The position numbers and the translations under genes were made by a program. A DNA stretch of 64,000 bases from Brevundimonas sp. UBA4553 (GTDB lineage: Bacteria; Pseudomonadota; Alphaproteobacteria; Caulobacterales; Caulobacteraceae), in assembly GCF_002387245.1 (NCBI RefSeq), contig NZ_DGLD01000014.1:1-64000 (forward strand), written 5' to 3'. Position 1 is the stretch's first letter, and every line of letters starts with the position of its first letter. The notes under the pieces are model-generated. The model saw only the letters and a list, made by a program, of their open reading frames with translations. It did not search any database and was not told the DNA's origin. Shown piece after piece: positions 8,382 through 19,600 of this stretch.

Positions 8382-8848
8382 TGACCTATCTGATCCTCAA
8401 GATCGTCCACATCCTGTCGGGTGCGGTCCTGTTCGGCACGGGGGCGGGCATCGCCTTCTTCATGCTGAGAGCCCACACGACGAAAGACCCGCGCACCGTA
8501 GCCTCGGTGGGGCGGATCGTGGTCCTGGCTGACTTCGTCTTCACCGCCAGCGCCGTGGTGGTCCAGCCGATCAGCGGTCTGGCGCTGATCCACCTGCAGG
8601 GCTACAGCCTGACCGAGCCGTGGCTGATGGCGGCCTACGCCCTCTATGTCCTGATCGGCGTCTGCTGGTTGCCGGTCGTTTGGTTCCAGTGGCGGATGGT
8701 CAAGCTGGCCGAGGGCGCGGAGGCGGCGGGGACGCAGCTGCCGCCTGCCTATCACCGCCTGTTCAGGGCCTGGTTCCTCCTGGGCTGGCCGGCCTTTGCG
8801 GGCGTGATCGGCATCTACGCTCTGATGGTGGCCAAGCCGGTGTTCTAG
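8381..8848 (+). CDS. DUF2269 family integral membrane protein
   Basis: 155-residue membrane protein with four predicted helices, beginning YLILKIVHILSGAVLFGTGAG. The early His in KIVHI and the conserved Gly-rich first helix are typical of DUF2269 proteins. It starts on the stop codon of the SDR-DoxX gene, giving translational coupling, and DCC, SDR-DoxX and DUF2269 genes appear together in many proteobacteria. The function is unknown. It converges on the deoxyribosyltransferase-like gene with only ten bases between the stops. Confidence 0.83.
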   Translation: MTYLILKIVHILSGAVLFGTGAGIAFFMLRAHTTKDPRTVASVGRIVVLADFVFTASAVVVQPISGLALIHLQGYSLTEPWLMAAYALYVLIGVCWLPVVWFQWRMVKLAEGAEAAGTQLPPAYHRLFRAWFLLGWPAFAGVIGIYALMVAKPVF

Positions 8849-8858
8849 GTCCGGGCTT

Positions 8859-9431
8859 CTAACGCGCGAAGCGGCCCTGCGCGGCGGCTGCGGCCAAGGC
8901 TTCGCGAACGGCGGCGGTCAGTTCGGGCAGGGACTGTACCTGTCTGACACCGTAAGCCTGGGCCGTGATGTCGACGTTGCCCTTGCGCCAGAAGCCGTCG
9001 GGGGCCAGCACGATCAGCTTTCCACCGCGCGCGTGCAGGCCCATTTCCAGCAGGCTGATGGGGCTCTGGGTGCCGGGCGCGAAATACATGACGATGACGT
9101 CGGCGGCTTCCAGCGCGGCCAGCTCCCACTCGACCTGACGACGGAACTCCGGCTCATCGGCTTCGGGACGCCAGTTCGGGTTCCAGTCGGGGCGACGCGG
9201 GTTGAGGATGACCACGTCCATGTCAGCCAGGGCCGAGGTCATCGCCGCCTGCCAGTCGGGCGCGCCGCCCATGTCGATGCTGCCGCCGAGGAAGACGCGC
9301 GGGCGGCTGTCGTCGATGGGCAGGGGCTGGGGCGAAACCACGGCGGTCGGACCCTGGGCGGGCTGCGCCAGGGCGGGCGCGGCGCTGAAGGCGGCAAGGG
9401 ACATGGTCAGGGCGGTCAGCGTGCGGTTCAT
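8859..9431 (-). CDS. exported nucleoside 2-deoxyribosyltransferase-like protein
   Basis: 190 residues. Residues 1-22 form a Sec signal peptide ending ALAQP. The rest matches the nucleoside 2-deoxyribosyltransferase-like fold: RVFLGGSIDMG at the nucleotide-binding start, VVILNPRRPDWN, FRRQVEWELAALEAADVIVMYF, and SPISLLEMGLHA, which carries the Ser/Glu pair usual in the active site. Relatives usually lack an exported leader, so the signal peptide is odd. The start at 9431 was chosen over a longer frame because it gives a clean signal peptide. Substrate unknown; it may also be only a structural homologue. Confidence 0.75.
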   Translation of the reverse strand: MNRTLTALTMSLAAFSAAPALAQPAQGPTAVVSPQPLPIDDSRPRVFLGGSIDMGGAPDWQAAMTSALADMDVVILNPRRPDWNPNWRPEADEPEFRRQVEWELAALEAADVIVMYFAPGTQSPISLLEMGLHARGGKLIVLAPDGFWRKGNVDITAQAYGVRQVQSLPELTAAVREALAAAAAQGRFAR

Positions 9432-9562
9432 CGATCGGCCTCGTTCTCGCGAAGGGGCGGGGCATAGCATCCGGTCGGGCGAAGACTAGGGCGATGATGA
9501 CGGAAAAGAGCGGTCATCGAACGTGACGGGCCTTTCGTGACCGCCTGTGGCATCAGGTCACG

Positions 9563-10465
9563 GTGTCCAGCCATCGTCACTCCCCGCTGAGCCTGCTCGA
9601 GATCGCCGCCATCATCGCGGTGATGTTGATCTGGGGCGTCAACAACGCAGCCGCCAAGATAGCCACCGAGGTCATGCCGCCGCTGATGGTCGGGGCCCTG
9701 CGTTTCGCCGTCGCCGCCGCCTGTCTGGTGTGGTTCGTGCGGCCGCCGTTTCCGAATTGGAAGAGCCTGCTGATCATCGCCGTGGTGGGCGGCCCGATCC
9801 ACTATGGCCTGATCTATCTGGCCTTCTGGCTGGCCCACGACGTCAGCCCGGTGACGGTGGCGACCCAGCTATGGATCCCGCTGACCTCGCTGTTCGCCTT
9901 TATGCTGCTGGGCGAGCGGATCAGTCGGATGGCCACGATCGGGTTGGTCATCGCCTTTGTCGGGGTGGCGTGGATGACGCTGGACCCGCACGCGCTACAG
10001 GATTGGAAGGCCATTGCGGTGGGAGCCTTGGGCGCCTCGGCCTGGGCCCTGACCACGGTGGTCGCGCGCCGCACGACCTCCATCCCGCCCCTTAAGATGC
10101 AGGGTCTGTTGGCCCTGATGGCCTTCCCGGCCCTGACCATTGGTTCGCTTGTGTTCGAGACGGGACAGTGGGAGGCCGCGCAGATCGCGCCGCCGATCGT
10201 CTGGGGGACGGTGGTCTGGGCGGGCGTGATCTCTTCGGTGTTTGCGACCAGCCTGGTCTTCTGGCTGGTGCAGCGCCGCGAGGCGGGGCGGGTCACGCCC
10301 TATCTGCTGGGCTCGCCGCTGGTGTCTATCCTGATCGGCTGGCTTTGGATGGGCGACGTGCTGACGCCGCAGATCCTGACCGGGGTGGCCATCGCCCTGA
10401 TCGGCGTGGTGACAGTCGCCCTGGGGGAGCGCGGCCTGCGCGCCGGCGCCCCCGCCAAGGTCTGA
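9563..10465 (+). CDS. EamA/DMT-family inner-membrane transporter
   Basis: 300-residue permease of the drug/metabolite transporter superfamily, made of two EamA repeats with about ten membrane helices. The first repeat begins EIAAIIAVMLIWGVNNAAAK, where the WG-N signature of the family is visible; a second repeat begins at about residue 155 with AIAVGALGASAWALTTVVARR. Such proteins export amino acids or metabolites; the substrate here cannot be told. The start is GTG. It converges with sodC, leaving three bases between the stops. Confidence 0.9.
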   Translation: MSSHRHSPLSLLEIAAIIAVMLIWGVNNAAAKIATEVMPPLMVGALRFAVAAACLVWFVRPPFPNWKSLLIIAVVGGPIHYGLIYLAFWLAHDVSPVTVATQLWIPLTSLFAFMLLGERISRMATIGLVIAFVGVAWMTLDPHALQDWKAIAVGALGASAWALTTVVARRTTSIPPLKMQGLLALMAFPALTIGSLVFETGQWEAAQIAPPIVWGTVVWAGVISSVFATSLVFWLVQRREAGRVTPYLLGSPLVSILIGWLWMGDVLTPQILTGVAIALIGVVTVALGERGLRAGAPAKV

Positions 10466-10468
10466 TCG

Positions 10469-11089
10469 TTAGTTCGCGCTGAGGACAGCGCAGGCCACGC
10501 GGTCGCCGGCCCCGCCGATGGGCTGGCTGTTGTGATCGTCCGGGTTGGCGTGAATCACCAGAGCCGAACCGTCCGCATCCCATAGCCACTGACCGGGGCC
10601 GTCCTGGCTGATCCGTGCCTTGGTCGTGAAGAACTCGCCATGGGCCGAGCCGTCTGCGGCGGCGTAGAGGTTAGGCAGGTCGCCGTCATCCGGGCCCTCG
10701 GCGTTCAGCAGGCCGTGCGGGGTCTTCGGATCGGTGTGGTTGATGTGGGCGCCCGCCGAGGTGAAGGGCGCGGCGCACTGGCCCGTGGCGTGGATGTGGA
10801 TGCCGTGCCAGCCGGGCGTCAGGCCCGTGGCCTCGACCTTGATCAGCAGGCCCGTGGCGCCCTGCGTCAGGGTCGCCTTGCCGATTTCGGCGCCTTGGCC
10901 GTTGATGATCGCGGCCTGACCCGTCTGACCCGGCGTGGCGCGAGGGATCATTGCAGAGTGGTCCGCGGCGGCGGCCTGAGCGGTCGCGCCATGGCCCATG
11001 GCGGCATGATCATGGGTTTGAGCAGAGGCGCTCGCGGCGATCATCGAAGCGGCGACGAGGGTGGTGACGGTGGCGGCGGTCAGACGCAT
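10469..11089 (-). CDS. sodC: periplasmic Cu/Zn superoxide dismutase
   Basis: 206-residue enzyme that disproportionates superoxide in the periplasm. A signal peptide of about 23 residues (ending ASAQ) is followed by a His/Met-rich stretch (THDHAAMGHG, DHSAM) that could gather copper. The SodC motifs follow in order: GWHGIHIHATGQC with the copper ligands, the AGAHINH and HGLL zinc-loop histidines, ALVIHANPDDH, and GAGDRVACAV with the active-site Arg and the disulfide Cys. Length is slightly above usual because of the N-terminal metal-binding extension. It is divergent from gyrA. Confidence 0.95.
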   Translation of the reverse strand: MRLTAATVTTLVAASMIAASASAQTHDHAAMGHGATAQAAAADHSAMIPRATPGQTGQAAIINGQGAEIGKATLTQGATGLLIKVEATGLTPGWHGIHIHATGQCAAPFTSAGAHINHTDPKTPHGLLNAEGPDDGDLPNLYAAADGSAHGEFFTTKARISQDGPGQWLWDADGSALVIHANPDDHNSQPIGGAGDRVACAVLSAN

Positions 11090-11212
11090 GGTTTTCCTGT
11101 CCTTTTGGGCATGGGGATATCAGCGGCGTTTCTTTGCCACCACGGCCCCCGGATGCTAGAAACCGAAACAGCGGATCACGTTCCGATTCCGGCCATTTAA
11201 AGCCTGATTTCC

Positions 11213-13981
<2,769 letters not shown>

Positions 13982-13987
13982 GCCTGC

Positions 13988-14791
13988 ATGGCCGTCGTCC
14001 ATGAACTCTGGGTCGACGGCCAGGCCGCCTCACAGGCGGATCTGACCTATCATGCGCTGTTCAACTACGGCGCCTTCACCTCCTTCGGCTTCGAGAACGG
14101 GGGCGTGAGGGGGCTGAACCTGCACCTTGCACGGCTGGAAGCCACGGCCCTGGAGCTGTTCGGCGAGGCTGTGAACGAGGGGCGACTGCGCGCTCTGATC
14201 CGCTCAGCCCTTGCCGGGCGACAGGAGGCGTGGCTGCGCGTCAGCCTGTTCTCGCCCGAGGTCTGGACGCGCGAGCCTCACTGGATCGGCGCGCCCAAGG
14301 TCATGATCGGCGTCTTCACGCCGCCAACGCCGCTGGCGGGCGGGGTTCGATTGCAGCCTCAGGTCTATGGACGTGAAGCCGCCCATTTGAAGCATGCCGC
14401 GACCTTCGGTTTGCTGCGGGCGCGGCGCCTGGCGCGACAGGCGGGTTTCGACGACGCCCTGTTCACCGACCCGTCGGGCCTGATTTCCGAGGGTTCGCTA
14501 TGGAATATCGGGTTTTGGCGAGGCGATGAGGTGATCTGGCCCCAGGCCTCCATGCTGGAAGGCGTGGCCCAGACGCTGATCCGGCAGGGGCTGGACCACG
14601 GTGGCGTGCGCCAGCATCTGCGGCCCGTGGGTCTTGACGATCTGGCTGGCCTCGACGGCGCTTTTCTCTGCAACAGCGCCACGCCTTCCGCATCTATCGC
14701 CGCGATCGGCGCCCATCAGTTTGGCGACGCAACGGATCTTTCGCGGATGATCGAAGCCGCCTGGCGATCAAACCCGTGTCAGACGATCTAG
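13988..14791 (+). CDS. class IV aminotransferase (PLP-dependent)
   Basis: 267-residue protein of the aminotransferase class IV fold (branched-chain aminotransferase, D-amino acid aminotransferase, 4-amino-4-deoxychorismate lyase). The PLP lysine is in HLKHAATFGLLRARRLA at about residue 136, and the cofactor segment is LISEGSLWNIGFW, where the family has (S/T)(E)(G/S)..N. The YGAFTSFGFENG start region is usual. The start is ATG six bases after gyrA. Members of this family with short length often act as aminodeoxychorismate lyase, but I cannot assign the substrate. It ends some 50 bases before coaD. Confidence 0.85.
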   Translation: MAVVHELWVDGQAASQADLTYHALFNYGAFTSFGFENGGVRGLNLHLARLEATALELFGEAVNEGRLRALIRSALAGRQEAWLRVSLFSPEVWTREPHWIGAPKVMIGVFTPPTPLAGGVRLQPQVYGREAAHLKHAATFGLLRARRLARQAGFDDALFTDPSGLISEGSLWNIGFWRGDEVIWPQASMLEGVAQTLIRQGLDHGGVRQHLRPVGLDDLAGLDGAFLCNSATPSASIAAIGAHQFGDATDLSRMIEAAWRSNPCQTI

Positions 14792-14843
14792 GCCGTTGAT
14801 TTCGCACCTGCTAAACGGGACGAAACGCGGGGAGGCGAAGGCC

Positions 14844-15326
14844 ATGCGCATCGGCTTGTATCCGGGGACTTTTGACCCGGTCACGAACGGCCACATGGAC
14901 ATCATCGGGCGGGCGATCAAACTGGTCGATCGGCTGGTCGTCGGCGTGGCCCAGAACGACGATAAGGGGCCGCTGTTCTCCACTGCCGAGCGTGTCGAGA
15001 TGCTGAAGACCGAGGTCGCGCGCTTCAACGCCGACATCGAGGTGCGACCCTTCAGCAGCCTGCTGATGCATTTCGCCGAAGAGGTGGACGCCAACGTCAT
15101 CGTGCGCGGCCTGCGCGCGGTCGCGGACTTCGAATACGAGTTCCAGATGACGGCGATGAACCAGCGCCTCAACAGCGACATAGAGACCGTGTTCCTGATG
15201 GCCGATCCGCGCCATCAGGCCATCGCCTCGCGGCTGGTGAAGGAGATCGCCCGTCTGGACGGCGCGATCGAGAGCTTCGTCAGCCCGACGGTCGCCGCCC
15301 AGGTGCGCGCCAAGGTGCAGCGCTAG
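14844..15326 (+). CDS. coaD: phosphopantetheine adenylyltransferase
   Basis: 160-residue enzyme that adenylates 4'-phosphopantetheine to dephospho-CoA, the penultimate step of CoA synthesis. Nucleotidyltransferase motif GTFDPVTNGHMDII at residues 8-21 carries the TxGH signature. The VRGLRAVADFEYEFQMTAMN segment matches the substrate-binding region of CoaD. The family length is about 160, and the ATG at 14844 gives this exactly, with GGAGGCGAAGGCC in front. A tandem cyclophilin pair follows, with 15 bases between coaD and the first one. Confidence 0.97.
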   Translation: MRIGLYPGTFDPVTNGHMDIIGRAIKLVDRLVVGVAQNDDKGPLFSTAERVEMLKTEVARFNADIEVRPFSSLLMHFAEEVDANVIVRGLRAVADFEYEFQMTAMNQRLNSDIETVFLMADPRHQAIASRLVKEIARLDGAIESFVSPTVAAQVRAKVQR

Positions 15327-15341
15327 ATTTCAGGACAATCA

Positions 15342-16184
15342 ATGAACCTCAATATACTTCTGGCCGCCGCTGCGGTCTCGATGATGGCGGGCGGCGCTGC
15401 GGCCCAGACGGCGGAATGGCGCACCGTGTCGCCCGAGAATCTGCTGGTGATCGACACCTCCAAGGGCCGCGTTCTGGTCGAGCTGGAACCGCGCGCGGCG
15501 CCGAACCACATCGAACGCATCCGTACCCTGACTAACCAGGGCTTTTATAACGGGCTGAAGTTCCACCGCGTCATCCCGAACTTTATGGCCCAGACCGGCG
15601 ACCCGGAAGGCACGGGCGCCGGGGGCAGCGAACTGCCGGACGTGAAGGGTGAGTTCACCTTCCGCCGCGGGCGCGACAGCGGCTTCGCCGCGGTTGAGAA
15701 CAGCGGGCCCGGCGTGCGCGGGATCATGGGCAGCCTGCCGGTCGTGACCCAGCCCGACGCGCAGATGTTCGTCACGGCTGATTTCAAGGTCGGCGCCGGC
15801 GGCCTGTTCTGCCCTGGCGTGGCCGGCATGGCGCGCGCAGGATCGCCTGACAGCGCCAACAGCCAGTTCTTCCTGATGACCGGTCAGAACGACAACCTGA
15901 ACGGCGGCTACACGACCTTCGGCCGGGTGGTTCAGGGTCTGGAGGTGGTCAAGTCGTTGAAGGCAGGCGACGACGCCAGCGACGGGGCCGTCGGCGCCGA
16001 CGCGGACACCATGACCAAGGTGCAACTGGCCTCGGCGCTGCCAGAGGGCCAGCGCCCCACCGTTCGCGTGGCCGTGCCGGGTTCGGAGCCTTTCAACGCC
16101 GCTGTGGAGGCCGCCCGCACGGCGCGCGGCGCCCAGTTTGGTATCTGCGACGTGCAGCCGGTGGTTCAGATCACCGGCGGCTGA
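15342..16184 (+). CDS. secreted cyclophilin-type peptidyl-prolyl isomerase
   Basis: 280 residues with a signal peptide (residues 1-22, ending AAAQ), so it is expected to fold proteins in the periplasm. The cyclophilin domain contains FHRVIPNFMAQTGDPEGTG, with the catalytic-loop Arg and the FMAQ substrate site, and SPDSANSQFFLMTG near residue 170, carrying the SQFF motif. An unusual C-terminal part (about 205-280) ends CDVQPVVQITGG. It is followed 25 bases later by a close paralogue, so the gene was duplicated. Co-transcription with coaD is possible. Confidence 0.92.
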   Translation: MNLNILLAAAAVSMMAGGAAAQTAEWRTVSPENLLVIDTSKGRVLVELEPRAAPNHIERIRTLTNQGFYNGLKFHRVIPNFMAQTGDPEGTGAGGSELPDVKGEFTFRRGRDSGFAAVENSGPGVRGIMGSLPVVTQPDAQMFVTADFKVGAGGLFCPGVAGMARAGSPDSANSQFFLMTGQNDNLNGGYTTFGRVVQGLEVVKSLKAGDDASDGAVGADADTMTKVQLASALPEGQRPTVRVAVPGSEPFNAAVEAARTARGAQFGICDVQPVVQITGG

Positions 16185-16209
16185 GTTTTCTGATCGGGGA
16201 GGGGACAGG

Positions 16210-17091
16210 ATGCGCTTTTCAACGGGTTTGGCGGCGGCGTCCGTCCTGATGCTGGCCGGATCGGTCTGGGCGCAGGAGGCGGCGCCGACGGCGACGGCGC
16301 CCGTCGCCACGGCCTCGGAATGGCGGTCGGTTCCGGCTGAGAACCTGCTGGTGATCGACACCAGCAAGGGCCGGATCCTGGTCGAACTGGCCCCGGAGGT
16401 CGCGCCAGGGCACGTCGAGCGCATCCGCCTGCTGGCTGGCCGAGGCTTCTTCGACGGCCTGCTGTGGCATCGGGTCATCGATCAGTTCATGGCCCAGACC
16501 GGCGATCCCCTGGGTACCGGCGAGGGGCAGAGCCCCTATCCGGACCTGAAGGCTGAGTTCACCTTCCGCCGCGACGGACAAACGCCGTTCACGGCCGTGG
16601 CCGCGCCTGCGGGGGCTGTATTGGGCTTCCTGCATTCCCTGCCGGTCCAGACCCAGCCGGACGCCTTCAGGGCCACGACGGCCGACAAGAAGGTCCACGC
16701 CTGGGGGCTTTACTGTCCCGGCGTCGCCGGCATGGCTCGCGACGAGGCGCCAGACAGCGCCAACAGCCAATTCTTCCTGATGCGCCAACCTTATCCGTCG
16801 CTGGACAAGCGCTACACGATCTGGGGCCGGGTCGTGTCCGGTCTGGACGTGGTGCGGACCCTGAAGTTCAGCCCCAACCCTGACGGCATCGTCGCCGACC
16901 CGGATCGCATGACGCGGGTGCGGGTGGCCTCGGACCTGCCGGAAGCAGAGCGCCCGACGGTTCGAGTGCTGGATACGGCCTCGCCGCAGTTCCGCGTCCT
17001 GGCCGATGCGGCGCGTCAGACCAAGGGTGCGGACTTCTCGGTCTGCGACATCGACCTGCCGGTTCAGGTGGCCGGAGCGCCCGCCGCCTGA
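16210..17091 (+). CDS. secreted cyclophilin-type peptidyl-prolyl isomerase, paralogue of the preceding gene
   Basis: 293 residues with a signal peptide ending VWAQ. The cyclophilin signatures are LWHRVIDQFMAQTGDPLGTG and APDSANSQFFLMRQ. It shares long stretches with the preceding gene product, such as NLLVIDTSKGR and GDPxGTG, and the same C-terminal extension ending SVCDIDLPVQV. The first motif has Trp where the upstream copy has Phe. ATG 16210 was chosen because it gives a clean signal peptide after GGGGACAGG. Its 3' end overlaps that of the convergent phosphatase gene by 28 bases. Confidence 0.92.
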   Translation: MRFSTGLAAASVLMLAGSVWAQEAAPTATAPVATASEWRSVPAENLLVIDTSKGRILVELAPEVAPGHVERIRLLAGRGFFDGLLWHRVIDQFMAQTGDPLGTGEGQSPYPDLKAEFTFRRDGQTPFTAVAAPAGAVLGFLHSLPVQTQPDAFRATTADKKVHAWGLYCPGVAGMARDEAPDSANSQFFLMRQPYPSLDKRYTIWGRVVSGLDVVRTLKFSPNPDGIVADPDRMTRVRVASDLPEAERPTVRVLDTASPQFRVLADAARQTKGADFSVCDIDLPVQVAGAPAA

Positions 17092-18206
17092 TTGCCAGCC
17101 TGGCCGTTGTTGCGACCCCGGCGACGGCGTCGGCGAGGCTTCTGGCGATCCTCGCGCATCCTTTGCAGCAGCAGACCCTCGCGAAGGCCCCTGTCGGCGA
17201 CGCGCACGCGTTCGCACGGCCAAGCCCGCTGCACCGCTTCCAGGATCGCAGCCCCCGCCAGGACCAGATCGGCGCGATCGGGACCGATGCAGCTTTCGGC
17301 CGCTCGACCCGCCGGACCTAGCTGCTTCAGCCGCGTCGCCGCCGCCTCGCAATCGGCGCGCGTCATCCACAGGCCATCGACCAGATCGCGCTGGTAACGG
17401 CGAAGGCCCAGATGGATGCCCGCCAGGCTGGTGATCGCCCCGGAGGTGCCGACCATATGCACCTTGCCGCGTTCGAAGAGGTCGCGCACGCGCGCATCGT
17501 TCGGCCCCCCGGCGGCCAGATGTACGCCGACGTCGGCGACCATGGCTTCATACCAGGCGGCGGTGTCGCCTGACGGTTCCGGGTGGCGCTCGGCCAGGGT
17601 GACGACGCCCAGCGGCGCCGACATCCAACCCTTGCTCTCGAAGCCGCGCGCGCTGCGCGTCATCCACGACAGTTCCGTGGATCCGCCGCCCACGTCGATG
17701 ACCAGAACCGCCTCGGCCCTTGGGTCAAACAGATTGAGACAGCCAGCGACCGAAAGGCTGGCTTCCTCGGCAGGGTCGATGATCTTGAGCTTCAGGCCAG
17801 TGCCGCGACGCACGCGCTCGATAAAGGCCTCGCCATTGTCGGCGGCGCGACAGGCCTGTGTCGCGACCGCCGTGAGACGGCTGGCCTCCAGACCCTTGCG
17901 GGCCACCCGCTCGGCGCACAGAGCCAGGGCGTCATAGGCCCGGTCCATGGCCCGGTCATCGAGGCGTCCGGTTCGAGACAGGTTTTCGCCCAGCCGGACG
18001 ATGCGGCTGAAGCTGTCGACCACCCGGAAACCGTCGCGCGACGGACGCGCGATCAGCAGGCGGCAATTATTGGTCCCCAGGTCGAGCGCGCCGTAGAGGG
18101 GCGCATCGCGACCGGAAGCCCCTGAATCGCGGGACTTCGTGGGCTGGGACCTCGCGTCGCGCCGTGCGGGCGCGCCAGGGGTCTCCGGCATGGGCCGTGC
18201 TTTCAT
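17064..18206 (-). CDS. Ppx/GppA family exopolyphosphatase/pppGpp phosphohydrolase
   Basis: 380-residue protein of the Ppx/GppA phosphatase family, which hydrolyses polyphosphate or pppGpp. After a 35-residue hydrophilic leader, LYGALDLGTNNCRLLIA carries the phosphate-1 motif, followed by AVATQACRAADNG and the phosphate-2 motif VIDVGGGSTELSW at about residue 170. The family's longer Ppx form has an HD domain, absent here, so this is the short type. The basic tail (RRRRRRGRNNGQ) may bind polyphosphate or RNA. It overlaps the 3' end of the convergent cyclophilin gene. Confidence 0.93.
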   Translation of the reverse strand: MKARPMPETPGAPARRDARSQPTKSRDSGASGRDAPLYGALDLGTNNCRLLIARPSRDGFRVVDSFSRIVRLGENLSRTGRLDDRAMDRAYDALALCAERVARKGLEASRLTAVATQACRAADNGEAFIERVRRGTGLKLKIIDPAEEASLSVAGCLNLFDPRAEAVLVIDVGGGSTELSWMTRSARGFESKGWMSAPLGVVTLAERHPEPSGDTAAWYEAMVADVGVHLAAGGPNDARVRDLFERGKVHMVGTSGAITSLAGIHLGLRRYQRDLVDGLWMTRADCEAAATRLKQLGPAGRAAESCIGPDRADLVLAGAAILEAVQRAWPCERVRVADRGLREGLLLQRMREDRQKPRRRRRRGRNNGQAGNQAAGAPAT

Positions 18207-18337
18207 GTGGGCGGTCCGAACCGGCGCCCGTCCCTGTCAGGTTAGACCGGTCGGTGCGATCAAGCCAAGACATTCTGTCACATAGATGAACGGGGCGTAT
18301 GCATCCGCTTCAGGCGAGCGAACGTATCTGTTGCATC

Positions 18338-18652
18338 ATGACCCAGGTTCACAAAGCCAGGTTCGGCCTCGGACAGATCGTCCGGCATCGTGATCACGCC
18401 TTCCATGGCCTGGTCATGGATGTGGATGCCCGTTACGCAGGCCCGGCCGCAGAGACGGGTATGGTCAGTGCCGATCAGCCCTTCTATCGCATCCTGATCG
18501 CCGACAGCGAAGGCGGACTTCTGGCCTACGCGGCCGAAGACGCCCTGGTCGCGACGCCGGAGATCGAGCCCCTGTCGCCGGACGACGAACGCCAGTGGTT
18601 CACGATCGACGCCCAGGGCCGTCACGCGCCGCGCTCGCAAACGTTGCAATAG
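18338..18652 (+). CDS. hspQ: heat shock protein HspQ
   Basis: 104-residue protein of the YccV-like/HspQ family. HspQ binds hemimethylated DNA in vitro and in enterobacteria also acts as an adaptor for the Lon protease. The signature ARFGLGQIVRHRDHAFHGLVMDVD starts at residue 7, followed by QPFYRILI and LLAYAAEDAL. A start at 18299 would add 13 residues not found in the family, so ATG 18338 is preferred. It is read divergently from the Ppx/GppA gene and is followed by phhA. Confidence 0.85.
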   Translation: MTQVHKARFGLGQIVRHRDHAFHGLVMDVDARYAGPAAETGMVSADQPFYRILIADSEGGLLAYAAEDALVATPEIEPLSPDDERQWFTIDAQGRHAPRSQTLQ

Positions 18653-18724
18653 ACGTGCGTGACGACGGCCAGTCGGCGCGCTAATCTGCCCGCAACGGCC
18701 GTCAGAGCCGCGAGGAGCGTTCCC

Positions 18725-19600
18725 ATGTCCGATTTCGAACACGTCTTTGAAGCCCCGCCGGAAGGCGCCGCCGCTGATTGGACCATTCCGCAGAACTGGG
18801 CGGCCTACACCGACGTCGAGCACGAGACCTGGAACACCCTCTACGCCCGGCAGATGAAGATTCTGCCCGGCCGCGCTTGCGAGGCCTTTATGCGCGGGCT
18901 GGACGCGCTGGACCTGAACATGGGCGGCATCCCCGACTTCGAGGTGATGAACCCCAAGCTTCAGGCCCTGACGGGATGGACCGTGGTCTGCGTGCCCGGA
19001 CTGGTGCCGGACGAGGTGTTCTTCGACCATCTGGCCAATCGTCGCTTCGTCTCCGGTCAGTTCATCAGGAAACCGGACCAACTGGACTACCTGCAGGAGC
19101 CGGACATCTTCCACGACGTCTTCGGCCATGTGCCGATGCTGACCGACCCTGATTTCGCCGCCTATATGGAGGCCTACGGCAAGGGCGGCCAGCGGGCGCA
19201 GTCGCTGGGGATGTTGAAGAACCTGGCTCGCCTCTACTGGTACACGGTGGAGTTCGGTCTGATGAAGGAGGCCGACGGCCTGCGCATCTATGGTGCCGGC
19301 ATCGTGTCGTCGGCGACCGAGAGCGTGTTCAGCCTGGAGGACGCCTCGCCCAACCGTCTGGGCTTCGATCTGGAACGGGTGATGAAGACCCTCTACCGGA
19401 TCGACGATTTCCAGCAGGTCTATTTCGTCATCGACAGCATCGAGGCCTTGAAGGCGGTGACCCTGCAGGACTTCGGACCGATCTACGACCGGCTGAAGGG
19501 CACCGACGACCTGGCTATCGAGGCCATCCTGCCGAGCGATAAGGTTTTCACGCGCGGCACCCAGGCCTATGCCACCAAGGGCGGACGGTTCGCGGCTTAG
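18725..19600 (+). CDS. phhA: phenylalanine 4-monooxygenase
   Basis: 291-residue iron- and pterin-dependent phenylalanine hydroxylase, making tyrosine from phenylalanine. Conserved segments: HETWNTLYARQMKILPGRA, REF-like VNRRFVSGQFIRKP, PDIFHDVFGHVPML (His-x4-His iron ligands), and LARLYWYTVEFGLM, whose Glu is the third ligand. Start ATG 18725, with GAGGAGCG in front. Length matches the bacterial family. Neighbours are hspQ upstream and a convergent dioxygenase gene overlapping the stop by four bases. The pterin recycling dehydratase is not seen in the window. Confidence 0.97.
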   Translation: MSDFEHVFEAPPEGAAADWTIPQNWAAYTDVEHETWNTLYARQMKILPGRACEAFMRGLDALDLNMGGIPDFEVMNPKLQALTGWTVVCVPGLVPDEVFFDHLANRRFVSGQFIRKPDQLDYLQEPDIFHDVFGHVPMLTDPDFAAYMEAYGKGGQRAQSLGMLKNLARLYWYTVEFGLMKEADGLRIYGAGIVSSATESVFSLEDASPNRLGFDLERVMKTLYRIDDFQQVYFVIDSIEALKAVTLQDFGPIYDRLKGTDDLAIEAILPSDKVFTRGTQAYATKGGRFAA

